Shown here: positions 17,767-25,885 of the stretch, one piece after another
Position numbering within the stretch: the stretch's first letter is position 1
Layout of the letters: every line of letters starts with the position of its first letter
Assembly: GCA_903880015.1 (NCBI GenBank)
Contig: CAIRNS010000013.1
Span: forward strand, 1-59,670
Direction: 5' to 3'
Length of the DNA: 59,670 nt
From: an uncultured Elusimicrobia bacterium
Lineage (GTDB): Bacteria > Elusimicrobiota > Endomicrobiia > Endomicrobiales > CAIRNS01
Program-made: the position numbers and the translations under genes
Notes under the pieces: generated by a model
Told to the model about the DNA's origin: nothing
Databases searched by the model: none
What the model saw: only the letters and a program-made list of their open reading frames with translations

Positions 17767-18579
17767 CTATCTTACAAAATTAACAGCATTTTTGAAAATA
17801 TTCAAACCCCACCCGTATTCGCCCTCAGAAGCACGGCGGCTGGGATGCTGCCAGCAATAGATGTACCGTTCAGGATGCGGCATCAGCCCGAACACATTGC
17901 CGGCAGTGTTCGTTATTCCCGCGATGGCATTAGCGGCGCCGTTGGGATTAAGCGGATATCCGGTATGATTGCCCCGTTCGTCGCAATACCGGAACACTAT
18001 CTGATTGTTTTTTTCGAGTGCGTCTAAAACTTTCTTGTCAGCCGCGACAAACTTTCCTTCGCCGTGCGCAACCGGCAAGGATATAATATCCGGCATATCG
18101 CTCACCCACAGACATTTGACTGCCCGCGCGCGGCCGCCTGTCTTCGCCGGCGCTGTGGTGTCCCGTTTTAGATACACCCAGCGGCTTTCAAATTTATCGG
18201 AATCATTAAAAGTCAGCGTAGTGGTTTGCTCAAACGCCGCCGGATCAGGCAACAACCCCATTTTTACCAGCACCTGAAACCCGTTGCAAATACCGATGAT
18301 GGGCTTGCCGGCAACAGCAAATGCCTGCAGCGCATCGCCAAGACGGTGCTTCAGTTCGCTGGCAAGTATTTTCCCCGAAGCGATATCATCGCCATAAGAA
18401 AATCCGCCCGGTATTGCCAGTATCTGATAATCGCCGAGCGTAACTGAACCCTCTATAATGCGGTTGATATGCACGCGATCCGCCGCCGAACCTGCCAAGG
18501 CGAATGCCGCCTGCGTCTCGTAATCGCAATTCGTGCCGGCAGTCCTAATTATGATGGTGCGGGGTAATTGTTTTACCAT
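17767..18579 (-). CDS. purQ: FGAM synthase, glutaminase subunit
   Basis: PurQ, 270 residues from the ATG at 18579, supplies ammonia from glutamine to PurL. Class I amidotransferase triad: nucleophile Cys in 'PIIGICNGFQVLVKMGLL' and the C-terminal His/Glu in 'NVFGLMPHPERYIYCWQHPS'. The purQ ATG lies inside the last codons of purL (ATGGTAA), so the two subunits are made together. A GTG further upstream at 18600 is possible but would deepen the overlap without adding conserved residues. It is longer than the 225-residue Bacillus protein because of insertions around residues 115-150, as in many PurQ partners of larger PurL forms. Confidence 0.93.
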   Translation of the reverse strand: MVKQLPRTIIIRTAGTNCDYETQAAFALAGSAADRVHINRIIEGSVTLGDYQILAIPGGFSYGDDIASGKILASELKHRLGDALQAFAVAGKPIIGICNGFQVLVKMGLLPDPAAFEQTTTLTFNDSDKFESRWVYLKRDTTAPAKTGGRARAVKCLWVSDMPDIISLPVAHGEGKFVAADKKVLDALEKNNQIVFRYCDERGNHTGYPLNPNGAANAIAGITNTAGNVFGLMPHPERYIYCWQHPSRRASEGEYGWGLNIFKNAVNFVR

Positions 18580-20975
18580 GATAGTGTCTTCTTCCAGCAC
18601 GCGCGCAGGATGCTGATTTTTTCCGATACGACAATCGCGTTATGGGCGCTGACGCGCACCGTTGTTCCTGCCGTGACGCTTCCGATGAGCGCGGTCACGC
18701 TGCCGGCCATGACGCTTTCAAAATCATGGACATTCTCGGGAGAAACCTCGACTATAAATCTGCTGTTTGTTTCAGAAAAAAGCTTTTCCGTTTCTGTCAT
18801 CGTTCCCGCAACCGGAACTGCATCCAAATCAACGAGCGCGCCCCTGTTGCCCGCAAAGGACATCTCAGCAAGAGCAACGGCAAGTCCGCCCTCAGAACAA
18901 TCGTGACAGCTGGCTACCAATCCCCGGCGTATCGCGCCACCCATATGGCTCATCGCAAGACGCGATATCGTCGCATCTACGATGGGAACCGCACCGCCAG
19001 TCCGGCGGCGAATCAGATTAAATTGAGAACCGCCCAACTCGTTGCGGGTTACCCCGACAATGTAGAGAAGATTACCCGCAGACTTAAGGTCCATAGTCAC
19101 GGTTTTTCGTATGTCCTCGACAACACCCATCGCCGATATCAGCAGTGCCGCAGGGATGGAATAGGTTTTTCCGCCTATTGCGTATTCATTGTACAAACTA
19201 TCTTTGCCGGATATGAACGGGGTGCCGAAAATTTTCGCCATATCGTAGCAGGCCTCGGCGGCCCGAACGAGACTGCCCAGTATCTCGGGTTTATTGGGAT
19301 TACCCCAGCAGAAGTTGTCAAGGATGGCTATGCGGTCAATATCCCCGCCTACGGCAACCGCATTGCGCAGGGCTTCATCAATTGCAGACGCTGCCATCCA
19401 GTACGGATCAATCTTTCCATACTCGGGATTCAACCCGTTGGATAAAACTATGCCCTTATAGTTTTTCTGTTTCCCGGTGATTACCGTATAGGGCCATATG
19501 ACCGCCGCATCACCCGGACCGGCATTGACCAGCGATGCGCCGTGCAGCGGTTTTATCACGGTCTGCCCTTGAACCTCGTGATCGTATTGACGGATAATCC
19601 ATTCGCGGGAACAAATATTATATGACGACAGCAGATCTTTAAGATCCTGCCCGCAGTTGCGCGAAACCACCGGCTTGAGAGCGGACTTCTTTGCTACAAC
19701 AGGTTTCCATACAGCTTTCTTGGTGACTTTGGGTACCCCGTCGTGCAAAAAGGACATATCCAGCGCGGCAACCACATCGTTATTGAAAAGAAGCGTCAAC
19801 TTCCGGTCGGCGGTAAATTCTCCTATAAAAGTCGCTTCGACATTTTCACGGGCAAAGACTGCGGAAATCTCCGCACGATTCTTCGGTGGTACCGCCATCA
19901 CCATGCGTTCCTGGGCTTCCGATACCCATATCTCCCAGGGTTTGAGTCCGGCGTATTTCAGCGGGATGCGGTCCAAGTAAACCCGCGCGCCGGTTTCTTC
20001 AGCCAGCTCGCCGACAGCACTGGAAAGACCACCGGCGCCGCAATCGGTAAGCCCGCGGAATAAATTTTTATCCCGGGCAATAAGAAGGGTATCCATAACT
20101 TTTTTTTCAACTATAGGATTGCCAATCTGCACAGCACTGACATCTGACTCATGGTCCAGTTCAACGGAAGAGAATGTCGCCCCATGAATACCATCCCGCC
20201 CCGTCCGTCCGCCGACAACCAGTATCAGATCGCCTGATTTGACTGATTTAAAACATTTATCTTTCGGTATTATCCCCATCGTCCCGCAATAGACAAGCGG
20301 GTTAGCCATATATCCTTCGTCAAAATAAACACCGCCGTTGACCGTCGGGATGCCCATACGATTGCCATAATCACGCACGCCGGCAACGACGCCTTTTGCT
20401 ATCCGTTTAGGATGGAGTATTCCCTGGGGCAGTTTTGACCACGGCAGGTCCGGTTTTCCAAAACAAAAAATATCGGTGTTGGCAAGCGGTTTGGCGCCGA
20501 GACCAACGCCGAGAATGTCGCGTATTACGCCGCCGATGCCGGTAGCCGCGCCGCCGTATGGTTCCAGCGCCGAAGGGTGGTTATGCGTTTCTACTTTAAA
20601 GGCAATCCCATTATCATCATCAAAATCGATGATGCCCGCATTATCCTTAAAAACAGAAATGCACCACGGTTTATTGAGTTCTTGCGTGGCCTTAAAAACT
20701 GTCTCTTTTAAAAGATTACGATATATTTTCTTCTTTCCGGAAAAAGTAAATTCTATGTTTCCCGTCAGCGTTTTATGTTTACAGTGCTCGCTCCATGTCT
20801 GGGCGATGGTTTCCAGCTCCACATCGGTCGGATCGCGTTTGATGCCGCGAAAATACTTTTGAATTTCTTTCATCTCAGGCAGAGACAACGACAAAATATT
20901 GTCTTTGCTGAGCTTAATCAATTTTGTATCCGACACCGCAATGATGGGTATTATTTTTATCGTCATATTAGTCAA
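18573..20975 (-). CDS. purL: FGAM synthase, synthetase subunit
   Basis: PurL, 800 residues, makes FGAM from FGAR, ATP and the ammonia delivered by PurQ. Conserved blocks: 'TIAQTWSEHCKHKTLTGNI', 'AFKVETHNHPSALEPYGGAA', 'GLTDCGAGGLSSAVGELAEE' and 'VASCHDCSEGGLAVALAEMS'. It is longer than the usual small PurL (about 740 residues) and carries the insert 'RIAKGVVAGVRDYGNRMGIP' typical of longer versions. The start is TTG at 20975 with AGGA 8 nt upstream; an ATG three codons later (20966) is the alternative. An unrelated gene separates it from the tandem PurS gene. Confidence 0.95.
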   Translation of the reverse strand: MTNMTIKIIPIIAVSDTKLIKLSKDNILSLSLPEMKEIQKYFRGIKRDPTDVELETIAQTWSEHCKHKTLTGNIEFTFSGKKKIYRNLLKETVFKATQELNKPWCISVFKDNAGIIDFDDDNGIAFKVETHNHPSALEPYGGAATGIGGVIRDILGVGLGAKPLANTDIFCFGKPDLPWSKLPQGILHPKRIAKGVVAGVRDYGNRMGIPTVNGGVYFDEGYMANPLVYCGTMGIIPKDKCFKSVKSGDLILVVGGRTGRDGIHGATFSSVELDHESDVSAVQIGNPIVEKKVMDTLLIARDKNLFRGLTDCGAGGLSSAVGELAEETGARVYLDRIPLKYAGLKPWEIWVSEAQERMVMAVPPKNRAEISAVFARENVEATFIGEFTADRKLTLLFNNDVVAALDMSFLHDGVPKVTKKAVWKPVVAKKSALKPVVSRNCGQDLKDLLSSYNICSREWIIRQYDHEVQGQTVIKPLHGASLVNAGPGDAAVIWPYTVITGKQKNYKGIVLSNGLNPEYGKIDPYWMAASAIDEALRNAVAVGGDIDRIAILDNFCWGNPNKPEILGSLVRAAEACYDMAKIFGTPFISGKDSLYNEYAIGGKTYSIPAALLISAMGVVEDIRKTVTMDLKSAGNLLYIVGVTRNELGGSQFNLIRRRTGGAVPIVDATISRLAMSHMGGAIRRGLVASCHDCSEGGLAVALAEMSFAGNRGALVDLDAVPVAGTMTETEKLFSETNSRFIVEVSPENVHDFESVMAGSVTALIGSVTAGTTVRVSAHNAIVVSEKISILRACWKKTLSW

Positions 20976-21066
20976 CCATTAATTCCTGTACCATATGGGG
21001 AGTATCGTTCATTAACGTCAAAACTTTGTCTTCATTCCATCCCGCAAATTTTCCGCGAAAACACTG

Positions 21067-22095
21067 TCACTGATGCCGACTGTATTCTTCTAACTTGATA
21101 TCCCGAGCAACCATGTTCGCCAAGAATTTAAAAGCGATTGGCGTCGGATGTCCTTCATGTTTGAATGAAAATCCCTCTTTCAAAAATTCATCCACATTGT
21201 GATAATCAAGGCATTTAATGCCTTTCTCCGTGAAATAACGCATCATCGAACTGGCATAGGCAGACGCAGACCTACTATACAAAATAACATAAAAATCGTC
21301 GCTGTTAAATTGCTTCTTGAACTCGTTTCTCGATTCTTCAATGATTCTACAAGTGAACAGAACATGCGAATCCGTAATGGGAGGAAAATCCCTTCCGTTA
21401 ATCCAGCGTTTGAGTAGTTCGTTCTGCATAAGCCATTGATAGAACATAGTAGAAAAATGGCGTCCCGAATAAAAACTTCCCCTGCGGACCAATCGATTAT
21501 TTTCATCAATGGCATAATATGGCATATCATGTCCCCAATTACCCGCTATCTGCAAAGAACCAATTGCTCTGTTGACATGATTGTCGATAAACAAGTAAAA
21601 ACCCATTGCATGCTTCTCTTTTACTTCGCGAAAAACATCGCCGTTTTGCAGTTTTGCCAGCATCGCCTGTGGCCCATACCCAAGATATCCATAATTATAC
21701 GGCATATAACCGGGCATGAGTTGCGCAAGATAGTACGGGAAAGTTTCATTGTCATTGACGCCCTCGCCAAACATTAGGGAGCAACCAAAAAATATCATCG
21801 AAGAGTTACGCATTGCATTGTTTTCTGCCGGAATTGCTCTTCTATTGAACGAGTCAATGGAATATACAGCACTAAATAGTATCTCTCCGTTATCCGCCCT
21901 TTTTATCACACGGGTAACGATGTTTGCCTGTGGGCGAAACCCGAGCAATGCATCAGCAACATTCAATTGCATTTCTTTACTGTTACGAACATCGTAAAAA
22001 GTGCTGTAACTTGCAAACACTGCAGGCGCCCAGCAGCTACAACAGAGTTCAACACAGAGGAATAGTCTAACGATACATTTTGATTTTTTACGCAT
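21067..22095 (-). CDS. Exported SGNH/GDSL hydrolase-like protein
   Basis: A 342-residue protein with a signal peptide (residues 1-29, hydrophobic IVRLFLCVELCCSCW, probable cut after VFA). The mature part fits the SGNH fold: block I FFGCSLMFGEGV with Ser106 (Cys in place of Asp in GDS), glycine block GYLGYGPQAML, an Asn block 'YLFIDNHVNRAIGS' and the C-terminal His of HEGHPTPIAF (H316, with Glu in place of Asp at -2). Such proteins are often O-acetyl esterases or transferases acting on cell-surface polysaccharides; the substrate here is unknown. Its composition is visibly more AT-rich than neighbours, and it sits between purS and purL, which suggests later insertion. Confidence 0.7.
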   Translation of the reverse strand: MRKKSKCIVRLFLCVELCCSCWAPAVFASYSTFYDVRNSKEMQLNVADALLGFRPQANIVTRVIKRADNGEILFSAVYSIDSFNRRAIPAENNAMRNSSMIFFGCSLMFGEGVNDNETFPYYLAQLMPGYMPYNYGYLGYGPQAMLAKLQNGDVFREVKEKHAMGFYLFIDNHVNRAIGSLQIAGNWGHDMPYYAIDENNRLVRRGSFYSGRHFSTMFYQWLMQNELLKRWINGRDFPPITDSHVLFTCRIIEESRNEFKKQFNSDDFYVILYSRSASAYASSMMRYFTEKGIKCLDYHNVDEFLKEGFSFKHEGHPTPIAFKFLANMVARDIKLEEYSRHQ

Positions 22096-22166
22096 ATAGT
22101 TGTTTCACAATCTGCTATGTATCAATGCAAACACAACGAATGAAAGTGTCTGCTTTCTACAAAGTA

Positions 22167-22640
22167 TTATGTACGCGAAATACTAACAGTGTATTCCTGG
22201 ACCATGGTGTTGACCAGTAAGCGTTCCACCAGAGTTCGTAAAGCAACTGCCGATATTGTACCGGTAAAAGTAAAGCGATGCCCGGTTTTTATCGTGACGG
22301 GTGTGAGTATACCCAGGTCCCGTATCGCCTTGGACACGCTGTCAGCGACCGTGTCGGTCACGCCGGGCTTGAGCCATATATATATCGAGCGGGACCCTGA
22401 TTTTGGCGCGGTCAACCCGTCATTAATCCGATACTCTTCGGTTATGGGATCAGTCAAAAGCTTTTCTGCTATGGACTGAATGTCATTCTTACCGAGCGCA
22501 CAATCGAAACGGTAGACTTGTGCGGCAGATACCGTGCGCACATTTTTTACGCCGGAATCGACAATGTCATGAAGCACATGTTCGCCATGGCGGTCACGAA
22601 ACTGCGGTTTTAAAGTGACTTCAATGATTGAAGTGGTCAT
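22167..22640 (-). CDS. purS: Tandem PurS-domain protein (FGAM synthase third subunit)
   Basis: 157 residues made of two PurS-like units. Unit 1, about residues 4-76, reads IIEVTLKPQFRDRHGEHVL... to LLTDPITEEYRIND; unit 2, about 84-155, reads RSIYIWLKPGVTDTVADSV... to LLVNTMVQEYTVSI. Ordinary PurS is one unit of about 80 residues; two PurS chains bridge one PurL and one PurQ in Bacillus. Here both halves are in one chain, resembling the N-terminal part of large PurL, which has the fold of a PurS dimer. purC precedes it by 29 nt. I assign it from the repeated strand-helix pattern and context. Confidence 0.82.
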   Translation of the reverse strand: MTTSIIEVTLKPQFRDRHGEHVLHDIVDSGVKNVRTVSAAQVYRFDCALGKNDIQSIAEKLLTDPITEEYRINDGLTAPKSGSRSIYIWLKPGVTDTVADSVSKAIRDLGILTPVTIKTGHRFTFTGTISAVALRTLVERLLVNTMVQEYTVSISRT

Positions 22641-22669
22641 GATTTAAAATCTCGTTGAACCAAAAATAT

Positions 22670-23554
22670 TTAGAACTTTTTCCCGGTCAGTTTCGTGTAG
22701 GCTTCGATATATTTTTCTCTCGTGCGCATGACAACTTTTTCCGGCAGAGACGGCACCGGCGGTTGTTTGTTCCACGCGATGGATTCAAGATAATCCCGAA
22801 CGAACTGCTTATCTAAACTATCCTGAGCGATACCTGGCTTATAAAGTTCCTGTTCCCAGAATCGCGACGAGTCGGGCGTGAATATTTCATCAATCAAAAT
22901 CAGTTTTCCGTCATACATCCCGAACTCAAATTTCGTGTCTGCAAGAATAATCCCGCGGGATTCTGCATAGACGCTGGCTTTGATATACAACGCCAGGGAT
23001 ATGTCGCGTATTTTGCTGGCGATGTCGGCGCCGACACGCTGGCACATTTCGTCGAAAGTAATATTTTCGTCATGCTTCCCGCCCTCTTCTTTAGTTGTCG
23101 GCGTAAAAATAGGGGACGGCAATGCCGACGATTCCATCAAACCGGCGGGTAACAGTATACCACAAACAGTCCCGGTTTTTCCATACTCTTTCCATCCGGA
23201 GCCAGCCAAATAACCGCGCACGATACATTCAACATCGACGCGCCGGGCTTTTTTTACGATCATTGAACGATTTGCCAGATAGGGGAATTTTTTTAGTGCT
23301 GCCGGAAATTGTTCAAAATCGCCGGTTATCAGATGGTTAGGCACAACTCCTTGCAGATAATCGAACCAAAACATAGACAGTTTATGCAGGACTTTTCCTT
23401 TGTCGGGAATAAGCGTCGGTAAAATATGATCAAACGCCGATATACGGTCGCTGGCAACCAAAAGCAACTGCTGATCGAGATCATATACATCCCGGACTTT
23501 TCCGCTATGGAATAACGGAAAATCGATACTGGTATTTTCAACGGCTATATTCAT
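22670..23554 (-). CDS. purC: SAICAR synthetase
   Basis: PurC, 294 residues, condenses CAIR and aspartate. The N-terminal 'HSGKVRDVYDLDQQLLLVAS' and DRISAFDHILPTLIPDKG are family signatures, as are 'RVDVECIVRGYLAGSGWKEY' and 'ILADTKFEFGMYDGKLILID' plus EIFTPDSSRFW. The enzyme is of the longer type (nearly 300 residues) seen in many bacteria and fungi. It follows phoU by 11 nt and precedes the tandem purS by 29 nt, so the phosphate operon and the purine genes may share a transcript. purB, which acts next, is not in the window. Confidence 0.95.
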   Translation of the reverse strand: MNIAVENTSIDFPLFHSGKVRDVYDLDQQLLLVASDRISAFDHILPTLIPDKGKVLHKLSMFWFDYLQGVVPNHLITGDFEQFPAALKKFPYLANRSMIVKKARRVDVECIVRGYLAGSGWKEYGKTGTVCGILLPAGLMESSALPSPIFTPTTKEEGGKHDENITFDEMCQRVGADIASKIRDISLALYIKASVYAESRGIILADTKFEFGMYDGKLILIDEIFTPDSSRFWEQELYKPGIAQDSLDKQFVRDYLESIAWNKQPPVPSLPEKVVMRTREKYIEAYTKLTGKKF

Positions 23555-23565
23555 ACAAATCTCCC

Positions 23566-24234
23566 TTAGTGGCGAACATCGCCCACATGATGCCGGACAT
23601 CTTTACCGAGAACCATAAAGATTACATCTTCGGCGACATTGGTTGCGTGATCGCCGATCCGTTCAAGATTGCGCGCAATCAGGATGAGGTCCAGGGAACG
23701 GGTAACATTTTTCTGGTCAGCAATCATCAGCGTAAGTAGTTCTCTGAATATCGAATCCTTGAAAGCATCCACCTCGTCGTCGCGTTCCAGAACCGTCTGA
23801 GCCAGTTCAACATCCTTGCGAACGAATGCGTCAAGACTGTTGTTAACCATCCCTTTGACAATGTCGGCCATGCGCGGCAAATCGATGAGCGGTTTAAGCG
23901 GCGGGTGCTTGAGTAAGTCTAACCCGGTTTCCGCCATATTGATCGCCTGGTCGCCCATCCGTTCCAGATCACTGTTAATCTTTATTGCGGAAGTGATAAA
24001 GCGGAGGTCTACCGCGGTGGGCTGATGCAGAGCAATCAGCTGAAGACATTTTTCGTCTATCTCAATCTGAATCTTATTGACTTCGTCTTCCTTGACGAAT
24101 ACTTCATGGGTAAGTACTTCATTTCTGTCAACCAACGCCTTGATGGCAAGCTGAATCATGCTTTCCACCAGCCCCCCCATGTACAGCAAACGGCTTTTAA
24201 GTTCGTTTAATTCCTCTTCAAAATGTCTGGACAT
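23566..24234 (-). CDS. phoU: Phosphate signalling protein PhoU
   Basis: PhoU, 222 residues from the ATG at 24234, a two-times three-helix-bundle protein that restrains Pst uptake and phosphate signalling. Both metal-binding repeats are visible: 'TSAIKINSDLERMGDQAINM' and 'LDLILIARNLERIGDHATNV' followed by AEDVIFM. The start was taken at the ATG because the GGGAGG ribosome site (inside the end of pstB) is 10 nt away; a TTG three codons upstream is too close to it. It is the last gene of the pst operon. No phoB/phoR pair adjoins it. Confidence 0.93.
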   Translation of the reverse strand: MSRHFEEELNELKSRLLYMGGLVESMIQLAIKALVDRNEVLTHEVFVKEDEVNKIQIEIDEKCLQLIALHQPTAVDLRFITSAIKINSDLERMGDQAINMAETGLDLLKHPPLKPLIDLPRMADIVKGMVNNSLDAFVRKDVELAQTVLERDDEVDAFKDSIFRELLTLMIADQKNVTRSLDLILIARNLERIGDHATNVAEDVIFMVLGKDVRHHVGDVRH

Positions 24235-24235
24235 A

Positions 24236-24988
24236 TCAGCCAAACCTCCCTGTCACATAATCTTCGGTTTGTTTCATCGCCGGATTCGTAAAAATCTTCG
24301 AGGTGATGCCAAACTCGATCAATTCTCCTAACAGCATAAATCCGGTATCATCAGAAATACGCGCCGCCTGCTGCATATTATGCGTGACGATAAGGATGGT
24401 ATACTTCTTCTTAAGCTCGACCATCAGTTCCTCGATGCGCAGCGTGGCGATTGGGTCAAGCGCCGAACACGGTTCATCGAGTAAAATAATGTCGGGTTTC
24501 ACGGCAATCAGGCGCGCGATACACAGCCGCTGACGCTCTTCAAGGGACAGTTCCAGCGCCGACCGGCGGAGCTTATCCTTCAAGTCGTCCCAGAGCAAAA
24601 CATCTTTTAAACTTTCCTCGACAATGGCATCAAGAACGGCGCCGGAAGCCATCGCATGTATCTTCAGCCCAAACGCAACATTTTCATAGATGGAAAGAGG
24701 AAAAGGATTGGGCCGCTGAAACACCATACCGACTTTGCGGCGCAACGCGTCCACATCATATCCATCATCGTATATATTTGAGCCGTCAATGCGTACTTCG
24801 CCGGTAATCTTGATTCCTTCAATCGTGTCATTGATACGATTGAATGTCCGCAACAGCGTCGATTTTCCACAACCGGACGGACCAATAATCGAAGTGATAC
24901 GGTTCGGGGCAACGCTCAAAGACACCGACTTCAGCGCGTGAAAACTGCTGTAATATAAATTGAGATTTTCAACATCAATTTTTTTCAA
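24236..24988 (-). CDS. pstB: Phosphate ABC transporter ATPase PstB, copy 1, degenerate signature motif
   Basis: About 250 residues. It couples ATP hydrolysis to phosphate import by PstCA. Walker [11 protein letters not shown]-loop VFQRPNPFP, Walker B IILLDEP and switch His in VTHNMQQAA are all canonical, but the ABC signature reads LSLEERQR where PstB has LSGGQQQR; the change is in frame and confined to four residues. There is no ATG start: candidates are TTG at 24988, 24994 or 25054. The region before it is a palindromic repeat whose AAGGGGG lies 8 nt from TTG 24988 and GGAGG 9 nt from TTG 24994; the longer frame would translate the repeat. I chose 24988. phoU follows. Confidence 0.9.
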   Translation of the reverse strand: MKKIDVENLNLYYSSFHALKSVSLSVAPNRITSIIGPSGCGKSTLLRTFNRINDTIEGIKITGEVRIDGSNIYDDGYDVDALRRKVGMVFQRPNPFPLSIYENVAFGLKIHAMASGAVLDAIVEESLKDVLLWDDLKDKLRRSALELSLEERQRLCIARLIAVKPDIILLDEPCSALDPIATLRIEELMVELKKKYTILIVTHNMQQAARISDDTGFMLLGELIEFGITSKIFTNPAMKQTEDYVTGRFG

Positions 24989-24989
24989 C

Positions 24990-25078
24990 GGCAAATCCCC
25001 CTTCCTCCCCCTTTGACAAAGGGGGACACGTCGACTGTTTCTCCCCTTTGACAAAGGGGAGCCAGAGGGGATTTGCCT
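24990..25078. repeat. Dispersed CCCCTTTG/CAAAGGGG palindromic element, copy 1
   Basis: Terminal inverted repeats GGCAAATCCCC and GGGGATTTGCC enclose two strong palindromes (25007-25025 and 25043-25059, CCCCTTTGACAAAGGGG cores). It fills the space between the two pstB genes. Read toward pstB copy 1 it supplies the G-rich ribosome-binding sequence. Related copies occur near 30042 and 42377. Confidence 0.85.
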
Positions 25079-25135
25079 GTGCCGCTACAATAAAAAGATA
25101 TTTCAGAATATTTCATAAAAGACACCTTTGACTGA

Positions 25136-25885
25136 CTATCCAAATCTGCCGGTAATATAATCTTCCGTCCGCTTATCTTTCGGAGACACAAACAGTTTTG
25201 CGGTCTGGTCTATTTCGATGAGTTCCCCCATCAAAAAGAATGCTGTCCGGTCGCTGACACGCGAGGCCTGCTTGACATTGTTGGTCACCAAGACTATCGT
25301 ATATTTCTTCTTAAGCTCGACCATCGCTTCTTCCACTTTTGCGGTCGATATCGGATCAAGACCTGAACAGGGTTCATCGTAAAGAATGATGTCGGGTTCC
25401 ACCGCCAGCGTGCGCGCAATACACAACCGCTGCTGCTGCCCTCCGGAAAGTTTCATCGCGGATTCATTGAGTCGATCTTTTACTTCTTCCCAAAGCGACG
25501 AGGCGCACAGCGCGCGTTCGACGATTTCAGCGATTTCTTTTTTATCGGTTATTCCATGCCGGCGCGGGCCGTACGCGACATTATCGTACACGGTCATGGG
25601 CAGCGGCAAAGGCAGCGCAAACACCATGCCGACTTTCCGGCGCAACGCTTCCGGATCCATGGCGAAAATATCAGCACCGTCAATAGTCAGCGTGCCGGTT
25701 GCAGAAAATCCGGGGAGCATATCGTTTAAGCGGTTGATGGTCCGCAAAAAAGTTGTCTTACCGCTGTTAGCCGGTCCGATAATACCCAAAATCTCATTTT
25801 GAAATACGGTAAGGTTCAGCTGTTTAATGCTGTGTACTTTTCCGTAAGAACAGTTCAGCGTAGTGGCAACAATCTTGTCTACCAT
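25136..25885 (-). CDS. pstB: Phosphate ABC transporter ATPase PstB, copy 2, degenerate Q-loop and H-loop
   Basis: 249 residues, full PstB length, ending in the family's EDYITGRFG. Walker A (GPANSGKTT, 37-45), the signature LSGGQQQR (146-153) and Walker B IILYDEP with E171 are intact. However, the Q-loop reads VFALPLPLP, with Ala90 in place of Gln, and the switch region reads VTNNVKQ, with Asn202 in place of the catalytic His. Alone it should hydrolyse ATP poorly. It lies between pstA (overlapping by 7 nt) and pstB copy 1, so the two ATPases are made together and probably pair as a heterodimer. The two proteins differ throughout and are not a recent duplication. Confidence 0.9.
   Translation of the reverse strand: MVDKIVATTLNCSYGKVHSIKQLNLTVFQNEILGIIGPANSGKTTFLRTINRLNDMLPGFSATGTLTIDGADIFAMDPEALRRKVGMVFALPLPLPMTVYDNVAYGPRRHGITDKKEIAEIVERALCASSLWEEVKDRLNESAMKLSGGQQQRLCIARTLAVEPDIILYDEPCSGLDPISTAKVEEAMVELKKKYTIVLVTNNVKQASRVSDRTAFFLMGELIEIDQTAKLFVSPKDKRTEDYITGRFG

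Noticed and set aside
18579-18600. Longer purQ start at GTG 18600
   Set aside because: It lies deeper inside purL and adds residues without conservation; the ATG at 18579 gives the standard coupled overlap.
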